64,000 nucleotides of DNA, taken from contig NZ_LMPS01000004.1 in assembly GCF_001424405.1 (NCBI RefSeq), positions 988,537 to 1,052,536 of the forward strand, in the 5' to 3' direction. Source of the DNA: Dyadobacter sp. Leaf189 (GTDB lineage: Bacteria > Bacteroidota > Bacteroidia > Cytophagales > Spirosomataceae). The notes under the pieces were generated by a model. That model worked only from the letters and a program-made list of their open reading frames with translations. It did no database searches and was not told the DNA's origin. The translations under genes and the position numbers were made by a program. Below, piece by piece: positions 8,128 to 16,437 of the stretch. The stretch's first letter is position 1, and every line of letters begins with the position of its first letter.

Positions 8128-9522
8128 ATGATGCATTACCGCTTTTTGACCCAAATTCAAGCTACGTTCCTGCTGCTGCTAATTTCTGCTTCCAATACAT
8201 TCGCTCAGAATAAAGTTTATCATCCGACTGCATTTCCGGACCGGATCATTCTGGGTTATAAAGGAAGTCCTGCGGTTTCCCAGGCGGTCAACTGGCGTAC
8301 AGATACGACAATCAAAGAAGCTGTTGCAGCCATTCATGAAGCCGATCCTTCGCCGGATTTTCAAGATAAGGCCACAATTGTTAAGGCATTAACGCAGCCG
8401 GTCATTTTTGAAGAGCACGCTGCATTGTACCACGAAGTCAATTTTACCAACCTGAAACCTGCTACCCAGTACGTTTACCGTGTGGGAGACGGTAAGAACT
8501 GGAGTGAGTGGTTTCACTTCACTACTGCTTCCGACCAGGCCCAGCCTATTTCATTCCTGTACTTCGGAGATGCGCAAAATGATGTCAGAAGTTTGTGGTC
8601 GCGGGCGGTACGCGGCGCTTTTACTACGCTGCCGAAAGCCAACTTCATGATCCACGCAGGGGATTTGATCAACAGGTCCAATAACGATTATGAATGGGGT
8701 GAGTGGTTTGAAGCGGGCGGCTGGATCAATGGAATGGTGCCCAATCTGGCTGTTCCGGGTAACCATGAATATTACAGAGACGGACTGAAAGAAAGGGTTT
8801 CCAAACACTGGCGGCCACAGTTTGCATTACCCGAGAATGGACCCGAAGATTTGAAAGAAACGGCCTATTACATCGATTACCAGGGAAGCCGCTTCATTTT
8901 CCTGAATTCCGAAGAAGCTACTTCGGGCAAAAAGTCGCGTGACGAGCAGGCAGAATGGTTTGAAAAAGTAGTAAGCAATAATCCGCAACGATGGACGGTA
9001 GTTGTTCACCATCACCCCATTTACTCCACCAAGCAAGGCCGCGACAATGACGAATGGCGCGATAAAATGGAGCCTTTGTACCGGAAACACAAAGTCGACA
9101 TTGTTTTGCAGGGACACGATCATACTTATGGGCGCGGTATCAATATGCCTGTGGGTCAAAGCCGGAAAAAGCCCGACGGACCTATTTATGTAGTGTCGGT
9201 AAGCGGACCGAAAATGTACGATATCGGTTTGCAGGACTGGATGGACAGGGCAGCTTCCAATACGCAGCTTTATCAGGCGATCACGATAGACAAAAACAAG
9301 CTTTCCTATAAAGCTTATACAGTCAATGGAGATTTATATGACGCATTTGACCTGGAAAAGGACGATCGCGGTACGAATATCCTGACCGAGCTTTCGAACA
9401 CATTACAGATGAAAGAGCGGCTTAACTTGCCTGAACGCTATGAAAAAAGCTTCAAAGAGGCTGAATTGAAGGAATATAACCAGCGGTACCTTGACTATAA
9501 GAAAAGAAAAGGCATAAACTAG
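8128..9522 (+). CDS. Secreted metallophosphoesterase, purple acid phosphatase-like
   Basis: A 464-residue exported protein. A signal peptide (FLTQIQATFLLLLISASNTFAQ) follows the paired ATGs at 8128/8131. An in-frame ATG at 8011 would place 39 polar residues before the signal peptide and is rejected. An N-terminal fibronectin-like domain with NFTNLKPATQYVYRVGDG is typical of purple acid phosphatases. The catalytic motifs appear in order: YFGDAQND, HAGDLIN, VPGNHEYY, VVHHHP and GHDHTYGR, giving the expected dimetal ligands. Probable periplasmic or surface phosphomonoesterase. It ends one base from the convergent ThuA gene. Substrate not determinable. Confidence 0.88.
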   Translation: MMHYRFLTQIQATFLLLLISASNTFAQNKVYHPTAFPDRIILGYKGSPAVSQAVNWRTDTTIKEAVAAIHEADPSPDFQDKATIVKALTQPVIFEEHAALYHEVNFTNLKPATQYVYRVGDGKNWSEWFHFTTASDQAQPISFLYFGDAQNDVRSLWSRAVRGAFTTLPKANFMIHAGDLINRSNNDYEWGEWFEAGGWINGMVPNLAVPGNHEYYRDGLKERVSKHWRPQFALPENGPEDLKETAYYIDYQGSRFIFLNSEEATSGKKSRDEQAEWFEKVVSNNPQRWTVVVHHHPIYSTKQGRDNDEWRDKMEPLYRKHKVDIVLQGHDHTYGRGINMPVGQSRKKPDGPIYVVSVSGPKMYDIGLQDWMDRAASNTQLYQAITIDKNKLSYKAYTVNGDLYDAFDLEKDDRGTNILTELSNTLQMKERLNLPERYEKSFKEAELKEYNQRYLDYKKRKGIN

Positions 9523-9523
9523 G

Positions 9524-10291
9524 TCACCGCCCGGCTGCCCAGAAAATCGCATTGATGAAAAGTCGCTTGTACGCCTCGCTTTCAAACAAGACCGGAGAAT
9601 GTCCCATGAAAATGTATACATTCCGGGCCTTTACTTTCGGATTCGACCAGATCACCGGGTGATCTCCCATTTTAATGCGCGAATCGGGAGAATAGCTTGA
9701 CTCGTCGACGCTCGCCAGTACCTCCACATTGGGCCGGGGACTCTTATCATAGGTATACCATTCTTCTTTCTCAACCAAAAAAGAGACAGGTACTCCCTTC
9801 ATTATCGGGTGATGACGTTGCTCAACCTGCACTGTTGCTGCCGCGAAAGTGGAAATGTAATTCTTGTACCGGATACCGCCCATAAACCCGGAGAACCAGG
9901 GCCACATCTTGTACCCATCGAACTCCCCTAGCAAGGTGGCATGATGGAATCCGATCCACCCGCCTTTTCCTTCCTGAATGTACTTCTCAAATGCAGCAGC
10001 AGCTTCTGGCTTCCAGGCATAAGGAACGTAATCCAGCTGTATTATCAGCTGGAACTGACTGAGGTAACCTTCATTAATCGGATCAGTTTTATCAATATAA
10101 ACGACCGAAAAGTTGTTTTTTGAAGCCAGTGAGTCGAGCCAGATTCTTGCTCTTTTGGAATACTCGATATGATGCCCGCCCGGTTCGGCCATTGCAAGCA
10201 CCTTGAAAGCAGGACTTTGTGCCAATGCAGTGCAGCTTAGCAGCAAATGGAGCAGCCAGGCAGCGGCAATACTTCCGGGTAATTTTTTCAT
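9524..10291 (-). CDS. Secreted ThuA-like domain protein
   Basis: A 255-residue protein with an N-terminal signal peptide ending near ALAQS. It is followed by one ThuA-like domain: FKVLAMAEPGGHHIEYSKRA, a flavodoxin-like core with GGWIGFHHATL, and MGHSPVLFESEAYKRL near the C-terminus. ThuA-like domains have a class I glutamine amidotransferase-like fold and occur in sugar-utilisation loci of Bacteroidota; the reaction is uncertain. It is downstream of the CocE/S15 hydrolase with 19 bases between them, suggesting a two-gene operon of exported proteins. It converges tightly on the phosphoesterase gene. Confidence 0.85.
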   Translation of the reverse strand: MKKLPGSIAAAWLLHLLLSCTALAQSPAFKVLAMAEPGGHHIEYSKRARIWLDSLASKNNFSVVYIDKTDPINEGYLSQFQLIIQLDYVPYAWKPEAAAAFEKYIQEGKGGWIGFHHATLLGEFDGYKMWPWFSGFMGGIRYKNYISTFAAATVQVEQRHHPIMKGVPVSFLVEKEEWYTYDKSPRPNVEVLASVDESSYSPDSRIKMGDHPVIWSNPKVKARNVYIFMGHSPVLFESEAYKRLFINAIFWAAGR

Positions 10292-10310
10292 GTAATGTGG
10301 CCGAAGGTCT

Positions 10311-12185
10311 TTATTTCAACACAGGCAGGATAACGTGGCTGCTGTTTCTTGAATCGTGGTGAATTGTAATTCTCGATTTTTGAAAATCCGCTTCTGCGGC
10401 TTCAAAGATGTTCATGAATTTCTGCGGGTTGCGGTCAACCAATGGAAACCAGCTGCTTTGAACCTGTACCATCACGCGGTGGCCCTTTTTGAAAGTATGT
10501 GCTACTTCATTCAGCTTCACGGTTACTTTCTCAATCTTATCCTTCGTAAAAGGCTCTGGTTTTGAAAAGCTGTTACGAAACTTTCCTCTTAGCACTTCCG
10601 CCCGGACCATCTGCTGGTACCCGCCCATTTGAACGGGCCTTTCGCCTTCTTTCGTCGCCGGAACCGTGGTATTTGCAGGCCAAACATCAATGACCTTGAC
10701 GATAAAATCTGCATCAGAGCCCGTCATTGAAACCATCAGATTGGCTACGATCTCTCCGGTCAATGTCAGATCTTCCGTCAGCGAGTCCGACTGAAAGCTA
10801 AGTACATCCGGTCTGCGTCCGGCAAACCGCTGATCTTCGGCCATGTATTCATTGTTCCTGCCGCGACCGATTACATTCGTGTACGATACTGGCTTGGCCG
10901 GGTCACTCTCGTATTCACTTGCACTCTTTGCAGCGGCTGGCTTTGAAACTGACAATTTTCCCTTCTCATCAAAAAAGTAAGGCGTCGGCTGGCTGTTTTT
11001 GGGTGGCCAAACATCGTAATTCTTCCATTGATTAGTCCCGGTTTCAAAAACCGTCACTTCCGGCAGATCGAAACTTCCTTTTCCTTTCAGATAGAAATTG
11101 AAGAACCTGGTTTCGATATCCTCCTGAAAATATTTATTTACATCACCTCCGAACTGATACTGCGCAAAGGATTTCCATTGCGGCGCAGCCCAGCCGCCAT
11201 GTGTCCAAGGCCCCATTACGAGCCTGTTGTTATTGCCCGGACTTTGTTTTTCAATGGCCGCATACGTTTTTAATGCACCATATAAATCTTCTGCATCAAA
11301 CCAGCCACCTACTACCAAAACTGCCGGTTTGATGTTTTTCAAATGGTTTTTGATATTTCTGGACTGCCAGAACTCATCGTAAACCGGGTGTGCGGTTGTT
11401 TGCCGCCAGATGCTGTTGGGATCTGCGAAGTAAGGTGCTGCATTCGTTTTTTTCAATGGACCAAAATCCAGAAAGTACTGGTAAGCATCGTTGAAACTAA
11501 CCTGAAAATGGCTGTCGTAATTCTGCCCGTCAGCGCTTTTCTTCCCGTCGAAACCGCTGTAAAAACCAAAGTTATCCATCAGAAAGAAAGCGCCATTGTG
11601 GTAGCAGTCGTCGCCGATAAATTCATCGGACATAGGTGCCTGAGGCGATACTGCCACCAACGCAGGATGGGCGTCGGGCAAGGCAGCCGACGAATAGTAA
11701 CCCGGAAAAGAAATCCCGCTCTGCCCTACTTTCCCGTTGTTTTTGGTATGTTTTAAAAGCCACTCAATGGTATCATAAGTGTCGCTCGACTCATCTACAT
11801 CTTTGTTGCTCTTCTTATTGTCGATTGCCGGCGTCATTTCACGAAATGTCCCCTCGCTTTTATATCTGCCTCGCGCATCCTGATAAACAAAAATGTATTT
11901 ATCGCGCATCAGATACGCATTCGGTCCCAGGCTCCTTCTGTAACTGTTGACACCATACGGCCGCACCGAATAGGGTGTGCGCTGCATTAAGATCGGGTAA
12001 GTCTGAGAAGAATCTTTGGGCGTATATATCGCGGTAAAAAGCTTAATACCGTCCCGCATGGTAATGTACTGTTCCGTCTTGATATAGTTATTCCTAACCC
12101 AACCTGTATCGGGAAGAACTGCATTTTGAGCCAATGCAGCTAACGAACATAAAAGCAAAAAGCTGCTGAGGAAACTTATTTTCAT
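10311..12185 (-). CDS. Secreted CocE/NonD family hydrolase (S15, X-Pro dipeptidyl-peptidase-like)
   Basis: A 624-residue exported alpha/beta hydrolase. The signal peptide MKISFLSSFLLLCSLAALAQ is followed by the S15 N-terminal pattern (YITMRDGIKLFTAIYTPKD). The nucleophile elbow is GQSGISFPGYYS, the Asp region is VVGGWFDAEDLYG, and the His is in GPWTHGG, with the C-terminal jelly-roll domain typical of CocE/NonD enzymes from about residue 390. The family cleaves esters or X-Pro peptides; the true substrate is unclear. It heads an operon with the ThuA-like gene. A TATTTTTG -7 element with a distant TTG lies upstream. Confidence 0.88.
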   Translation of the reverse strand: MKISFLSSFLLLCSLAALAQNAVLPDTGWVRNNYIKTEQYITMRDGIKLFTAIYTPKDSSQTYPILMQRTPYSVRPYGVNSYRRSLGPNAYLMRDKYIFVYQDARGRYKSEGTFREMTPAIDNKKSNKDVDESSDTYDTIEWLLKHTKNNGKVGQSGISFPGYYSSAALPDAHPALVAVSPQAPMSDEFIGDDCYHNGAFFLMDNFGFYSGFDGKKSADGQNYDSHFQVSFNDAYQYFLDFGPLKKTNAAPYFADPNSIWRQTTAHPVYDEFWQSRNIKNHLKNIKPAVLVVGGWFDAEDLYGALKTYAAIEKQSPGNNNRLVMGPWTHGGWAAPQWKSFAQYQFGGDVNKYFQEDIETRFFNFYLKGKGSFDLPEVTVFETGTNQWKNYDVWPPKNSQPTPYFFDEKGKLSVSKPAAAKSASEYESDPAKPVSYTNVIGRGRNNEYMAEDQRFAGRRPDVLSFQSDSLTEDLTLTGEIVANLMVSMTGSDADFIVKVIDVWPANTTVPATKEGERPVQMGGYQQMVRAEVLRGKFRNSFSKPEPFTKDKIEKVTVKLNEVAHTFKKGHRVMVQVQSSWFPLVDRNPQKFMNIFEAAEADFQKSRITIHHDSRNSSHVILPVLK

Positions 12186-12217
12186 AAGGGATAATTATGG
12201 AGTACGAATGTGCTAAC

Positions 12218-12251
12218 CAAAAATACGTAAGAAAGTGGTTGACGCACTCAA
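12218..12251 (-). promoter_or_regulatory. Candidate promoter of the CocE-ThuA operon
   Basis: On the minus strand TTG (12249-12251), 23 bases, TATTTTTG (12218-12225). The -7 element is a perfect TAnnTTTG match. The spacing is at the long end of the known range. It implies a leader of about 25 bases before ATG 12185. Confidence 0.45.
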
Positions 12252-12279
12252 ATCTTTCTACCTTCCTGGTAAAACCTGA

Positions 12280-13407
12280 ATGAAACGACTTAAAAGATTT
12301 GTGATGATATTTATTGTGCTGCTGGCATTGCTGGTATTGGGTGTATTTATGTTTATGAAACAACCTCAGTTTGGAAGAAAGCCTACCGGTGCGCGACTGG
12401 AAAGGATCAAACAATCACCAAATTATCGCGACGGACAGTTCCAGAATGAAAGCAATACGCCCGCGCTTGCCGAAGGTGCGAGCTACTTGAAGGTAATGGT
12501 CAATTTTTTCTTTGGAAAAAGTCAGCTCAACGTACCGCCAGCGCCAATTCCCTCGCAGAAAACGGATTTACTGCACCTCGATCCGGCAGAGAATATCCTG
12601 GTCTGGTTCGGGCATTCCTCCTACTTCATGCAGATCGACGGCAAGAAATTCCTGGTCGACCCTGTGCTGAGCGGGCACGCTTCGCCTGTTACCTTTACAA
12701 CTCCCTCTTTCAAAGGCACGGACATTTATTCGGTCGCTGACCTGCCCGAAATTGACTACCTGCTCATTTCCCACGACCATTATGATCACCTGGATTATGA
12801 GACGATTTTGAAGCTGAAATCGAAAGTAAAACAGGTAGTTACCGGACTAGGAACAGGAGAGCATTTTGAATACTGGGGGTATGAGCCTGCTAAGATCATC
12901 GAGAAAGACTGGAACGAGACAGCTGTGCTGGGCGACGGCTTCAATATACACATTACGCCTGCGCGCCATTTTTCAGGCCGGGAATTCAGCAGGAACACAG
13001 CATTGTGGGTTTCAATGGTTTTGCAAACTCCAAAACATAAGATCTTCATTGGAGGAGATTCGGGTTATGACCATCATTTCAAGAAGATCGGTGAGAAATT
13101 TGGCGGCTTCGACCTAGCTTTACTTGAATGCGGCCAATACAATGAAGCATGGAAATACATTCACATGATGCCGGAAGAAACTGTACTTGCTGCCAAAGAA
13201 TTGAATGCAAAAAAGTTAATGCCTGTACATTGGGCTAAGTTTTCACTTGCACTGCATGACTGGAATGAGCCCATTCAAAGAGCAGTGGCCGAAGCAGGTA
13301 AACAAAATATACCATTGGTAACTCCCCTGATCGGTCAAAAAGTGAACCTCGACGGAGATCAAACCTGGCGGCAATGGTGGAAGGAAGATGAAATACAATC
13401 CCGGTAA
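12280..13407 (+). CDS. Membrane-anchored MBL-fold metallohydrolase (NAPE-PLD/UlaG-like)
   Basis: A 375-residue protein. An N-terminal hydrophobic segment (residues 7-26) anchors or exports it. The metallo-beta-lactamase fold is marked by WFGHSSYFMQIDGKKFLVDP, the metal motif SHDHYDHLD at 164-172, ITPARHFSGR, FIGGDSGYDHHF and a late LMPVHWAKFSLA. This set is typical of the NAPE-phospholipase D/UlaG-like branch rather than beta-lactamases. The substrate in bacteria is not settled; phospholipid or lactone hydrolysis is possible. A strong bidirectional terminator follows. Confidence 0.85.
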   Translation: MKRLKRFVMIFIVLLALLVLGVFMFMKQPQFGRKPTGARLERIKQSPNYRDGQFQNESNTPALAEGASYLKVMVNFFFGKSQLNVPPAPIPSQKTDLLHLDPAENILVWFGHSSYFMQIDGKKFLVDPVLSGHASPVTFTTPSFKGTDIYSVADLPEIDYLLISHDHYDHLDYETILKLKSKVKQVVTGLGTGEHFEYWGYEPAKIIEKDWNETAVLGDGFNIHITPARHFSGREFSRNTALWVSMVLQTPKHKIFIGGDSGYDHHFKKIGEKFGGFDLALLECGQYNEAWKYIHMMPEETVLAAKELNAKKLMPVHWAKFSLALHDWNEPIQRAVAEAGKQNIPLVTPLIGQKVNLDGDQTWRQWWKEDEIQSR

Positions 13408-13440
13408 TCCGGAGTTGGTTGCATACTGTCAGGACATAAA

Positions 13441-13469
13441 AAAATCCGCTCTATACAGAGCGGATTTTT
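13441..13469. terminator. Bidirectional rho-independent terminator
   Basis: Perfect 12-base stem AAAATCCGCTCT / AGAGCGGATTTT with an ATAC loop, flanked by A and T runs. It serves the convergent MBL-fold gene (+) and T9SS-exported protein gene (-). Confidence 0.9.
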
Positions 13470-13487
13470 GCATTACTCTCAACTAAA

Positions 13488-15719
13488 TCAATCCATTTTC
13501 GTGAAGCGCAGACTTGACAACTCTCCATTGTGGGAGATCTTCATGAAATAGCTTCCATTAACAAGTCTCTTTATATTAACACGATGTACATTCTTTCCTT
13601 CCGAGATCTGAATGGGTGATTTTCCGATTGCCACTCCCGCAGCATTGTAAATCACAACTTCTGACTTTCCGGACGTGCGTGAAGAAAATTGAAGGTCAAC
13701 ATAATCTTGTGCAGGGTTTGGAGCAACTACAGTTCCTCTGATTATACCCGGGTTCACAGAAACAATCTTGCTTTTCGTGAAGGTACCGTCAACATCGATC
13801 TGTTTCAGCTGATAGTAATTGATACCCAGCAGCGGGCTCTGATCTACAAAATGGTACCAGCCAGTGCGCTGATCTGAAAGAGAAACTTTCCCCAGCACTT
13901 CCGCATTTTTCATTTCAGAATCATAACGCATTACTTCGAATTCTTTTCCATCCTGCTCTGAAACAACTTCCCACGAAAGCTTAACACCTTCTTCAACAGT
14001 TTCTCCAACAAAATTGGCTACATAAATAGGTAGCGGCCCGATGGTGAAACTCGCGCTTGACACATCTGATTTGCAGCTGCCGCCTTCTATCATAACTGTA
14101 TACGATCCGTTTTGAAGCTGATCATACTGAATTACCGGGTGGTTGTTCTGAGGCGATACGCTGCTCTGACGAATTGCATTGTTGCCCGCCATAATTTTCC
14201 AGTTGATCGAATAAACTTCGTCTCCGTCAAACAGGAACGATAAACTTCTTTCATCTGAACTCAGCAGTGTCTGCAAAGTAGGACCTCTTTTGCAAGTGGG
14301 CCGAGTATCTCCTGACAGCGTAAAGTTTTTAGTAGCAACAGATGCAGCTTTGCAATCCAGCGCCTTCATTTCGAAGGTGTAGGTTCCATTTTGCAGATAG
14401 TTGTATGAAATATTTGCTGTATTTGAGTTAAGCACACCAGTACTGCCATTTGCAACCGAAGAAGCACCTTCGAGGATCCGCCACGAGAAATTGCGCAGGT
14501 TCGTGCCGGCAAAATCAACTGTAAGGCCAGTTGAAGACAAATTTCTCAATGTGGTTACAGAAGGGCCGCCCTGGCAATCAGGGATAACAACAACAGGCTC
14601 CTGAATGGTGAACTGACGTGAAGCAGTACCGGAAGTACAGCTTGCACCTTCTATTTCCAGCGTGTAGTTACCAGGGTTTAACGAACCGTAGCTAAGATTT
14701 ACTGTTTTGTTACTTCCCAGATCAGGTGTAGTACCATCCCGGAGAACCGAGTTACCTGACTTAATCCGCCACTTCAGAGCGCTGATACCATTACCTGTAA
14801 ACGTAAAGCGCAATGAGGTTTGCTGGATAGCCGAAATACCCGAGACAGTGGGGTTTGCCGGACAGTTATTTTCAACAAGCGGAGTCGCAGACTTAGGTAC
14901 AATTGGCCAGTAGCAGCCATTCACCATTTCGAGTGTCAGCCTGCCTCTCCATTTATCGCTCAAATATCCTTTTGTGCCATTGATTGTCTCAGGCAGCAGT
15001 CCCATTGAATAGTTGTCAGTACGAGTATCATCTGCACCTTGCTTGATCATCACACGCAGGCGACCATCTACGTACTTCGTGTACTGGTAAGTATATGCAC
15101 CATTGTCTACAAACGTACCCAGCAGCTCGCCGTTTTCCATGACAAGGCCGTTGCAGGTAATTTTTCCATCATTTGTTTTTCCCAGCAAATTATTCGCAGC
15201 TGTACTCGGATCGACCGGGTTTACGCATTGTTTGATCAGCGCGTCATTATCGGTAGTGTTAGGGAACTTGCCGAGATCCAGGTAAAACAGAACAAAGATG
15301 TTGTCGGCCACGGTACCACCCCAGTTGAAGTAAATGCGGTTTTCAACGATCTTGGTGTATGCTTGCTTGCCATCGTTTGTTTGACCAAGGTATTCACCGT
15401 CAGTCCACACAACCGGCTGACCGTTCCGTGTTCCGCAGGTTACTTTGGTTGCCAATGGAGCGGGCATTTGATCCATTGTTTTTGCTTCGATAGTGAACGG
15501 TTTGTCTACCGCCTCTGCATAAGGATTTCTGATTGTGTAGGACGCCTGGCCAGCGAGTTCTATCAAATCCTTCTTGATAGTTTCTTTGTTTTTCTCCTCC
15601 GTGCTTGTCACGATAACCGCTTCTGTGCTTGTGACCAGCTCTCCCGTCGCACTATGCGGAGCCGCTGCCAATGGACTGATAAATCCACCCGCAAGGGCCA
15701 ATTTCAATAAAAAATTCAT
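13488..15719 (-). CDS. Large secreted protein with three Ig-like repeats and T9SS type A sorting domain
   Basis: A 743-residue protein. A short hydrophobic N-terminus acts as signal peptide. A region of about 200 residues with paired GQTNDGKQAY- and GKTNDGKITC-like segments follows. Then come three related repeats of about 85-95 residues, recognisable by the endings NPGNYTLEIEGASC, QNGTYTFEMKALDC and QNGSYTVMIEGGSC. A linker with KLSWEVVSEQDGKEFEVMRY, typical of Bacteroidota secreted proteins, precedes the C-terminal domain with VVAPNPAQDYVDLQF, a type A sorting domain for type IX secretion. Likely surface-attached or released. Function unknown; no catalytic motif seen. The conserved Cys in each repeat may pair within the repeat. 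Confidence 0.85.
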   Translation of the reverse strand: MNFLLKLALAGGFISPLAAAPHSATGELVTSTEAVIVTSTEEKNKETIKKDLIELAGQASYTIRNPYAEAVDKPFTIEAKTMDQMPAPLATKVTCGTRNGQPVVWTDGEYLGQTNDGKQAYTKIVENRIYFNWGGTVADNIFVLFYLDLGKFPNTTDNDALIKQCVNPVDPSTAANNLLGKTNDGKITCNGLVMENGELLGTFVDNGAYTYQYTKYVDGRLRVMIKQGADDTRTDNYSMGLLPETINGTKGYLSDKWRGRLTLEMVNGCYWPIVPKSATPLVENNCPANPTVSGISAIQQTSLRFTFTGNGISALKWRIKSGNSVLRDGTTPDLGSNKTVNLSYGSLNPGNYTLEIEGASCTSGTASRQFTIQEPVVVIPDCQGGPSVTTLRNLSSTGLTVDFAGTNLRNFSWRILEGASSVANGSTGVLNSNTANISYNYLQNGTYTFEMKALDCKAASVATKNFTLSGDTRPTCKRGPTLQTLLSSDERSLSFLFDGDEVYSINWKIMAGNNAIRQSSVSPQNNHPVIQYDQLQNGSYTVMIEGGSCKSDVSSASFTIGPLPIYVANFVGETVEEGVKLSWEVVSEQDGKEFEVMRYDSEMKNAEVLGKVSLSDQRTGWYHFVDQSPLLGINYYQLKQIDVDGTFTKSKIVSVNPGIIRGTVVAPNPAQDYVDLQFSSRTSGKSEVVIYNAAGVAIGKSPIQISEGKNVHRVNIKRLVNGSYFMKISHNGELSSLRFTKMD

Positions 15720-15795
15720 AGAGTGTAAAAATTAGTGAGCAATAATAATGTGAGTTATTTGTGAAATTATTGGAAAGTTATTCAGCTGTTTGAGT

Positions 15796-15803
15796 CAAAT
15801 ATA
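15796..15803 (-). promoter_or_regulatory. Candidate -7 element of the T9SS protein gene
   Basis: Reads TATATTTG on the minus strand, a full TAnnTTTG match. A TTG lies 24 bases upstream, slightly beyond the usual range. Leader of about 70 bases to ATG 15719. The 390-base stretch 15720-16112 otherwise shows only the tRNA terminator and no supported gene. Confidence 0.4.
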
Positions 15804-16048
15804 CTACAATACAATATAAGTATTTCCCAAATATGTAGAATAAAATTGAATCTTGCCCAGCTACATTTGATGGGGCGCGCAGCATCGCGAAAGGAAAGAA
15901 GATAAAACTCCAAAAGAATCTCCTGAATAATTATCCAGGGGATTACAGCAATGTACGAAAGGTAAAATGGGAGGGAATGTGGAGGAGGCTGGCTGGCGCG
16001 ATCAGGAGAGATCGAAGTTCCGACAAAGCGGGCAATGGTAGAAAACAA

Positions 16049-16078
16049 AAAAACCGCCTTGAAACAAGACGGTTTTTG
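16049..16078 (-). terminator. Terminator downstream of tRNA-Glu
   Basis: Minus strand: AAAACCGTCTTG, short loop, CAAGGCGGTTTT followed by a T run. One mismatch in the stem. It is placed 35 bases after the tRNA 3' end. Confidence 0.75.
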
Positions 16079-16112
16079 TAATGATTGAAAGTGCTTTACT
16101 TCGCACGGTTTG

Positions 16113-16184
16113 TGACCCATAGGGGAATCGAACCCCTGTTTCAACCGTGAAAGGGTCGTGTCCTAACCGCTAGACGAATGGGCC
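16113..16184 (-). tRNA. tRNA-Glu (anticodon TTC)
   Basis: A 72-nucleotide cloverleaf on the minus strand. The acceptor stem is GGCCCAT / ATGGGTC with discriminator A. The anticodon arm is CGACC-CTTTCAC-GGTTG with anticodon TTC (plus-strand 16149-16151). The T-arm is AGGGG-TTCGATT-CCCCT. The 3' CCA is not encoded, so it must be added after transcription. A terminator follows at 16049-16078. It is isolated from other tRNAs. No integrase or duplicated 3' end beside it suggests use as an attachment site. Confidence 0.95.
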
Positions 16185-16401
16185 GACTGGTCTCCTACTT
16201 CGCGCGCTTTTTTGCACTTTCTTTCACTTTTCCGCTTCCCTTTTCCGAAAACGTGGTGCAAAGATGCAGGCTCGATTTCTAAAAAGCAACTTCTGTACGC
16301 AAATAAAATTCACTTATTTTTTTATCAATTCATTATCAGCGCGTTCTGCCGTAAACTTTTTTTTATTCAACTGCGATTAACATTCCAAACGGGTAACTTT
16401 C

Positions 16402-16409
16402 TAAATTTG
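16402..16409 (+). promoter_or_regulatory. Candidate -7 element of the M14 peptidase gene
   Basis: TAAATTTG, a full match to TAnnTTTG, 28 bases before ATG 16438. No TTG at the proper -33 distance. Confidence 0.4.
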
Positions 16410-16437
16410 GGTCTATGCATTTCTTCTAATTGCTCCT

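Noticed and set aside
15782..16144. Minus-strand open frame of 120 codons upstream of the T9SS gene
   Set aside because: It runs through the tRNA-Glu gene and its terminator, so it is not a real protein gene.
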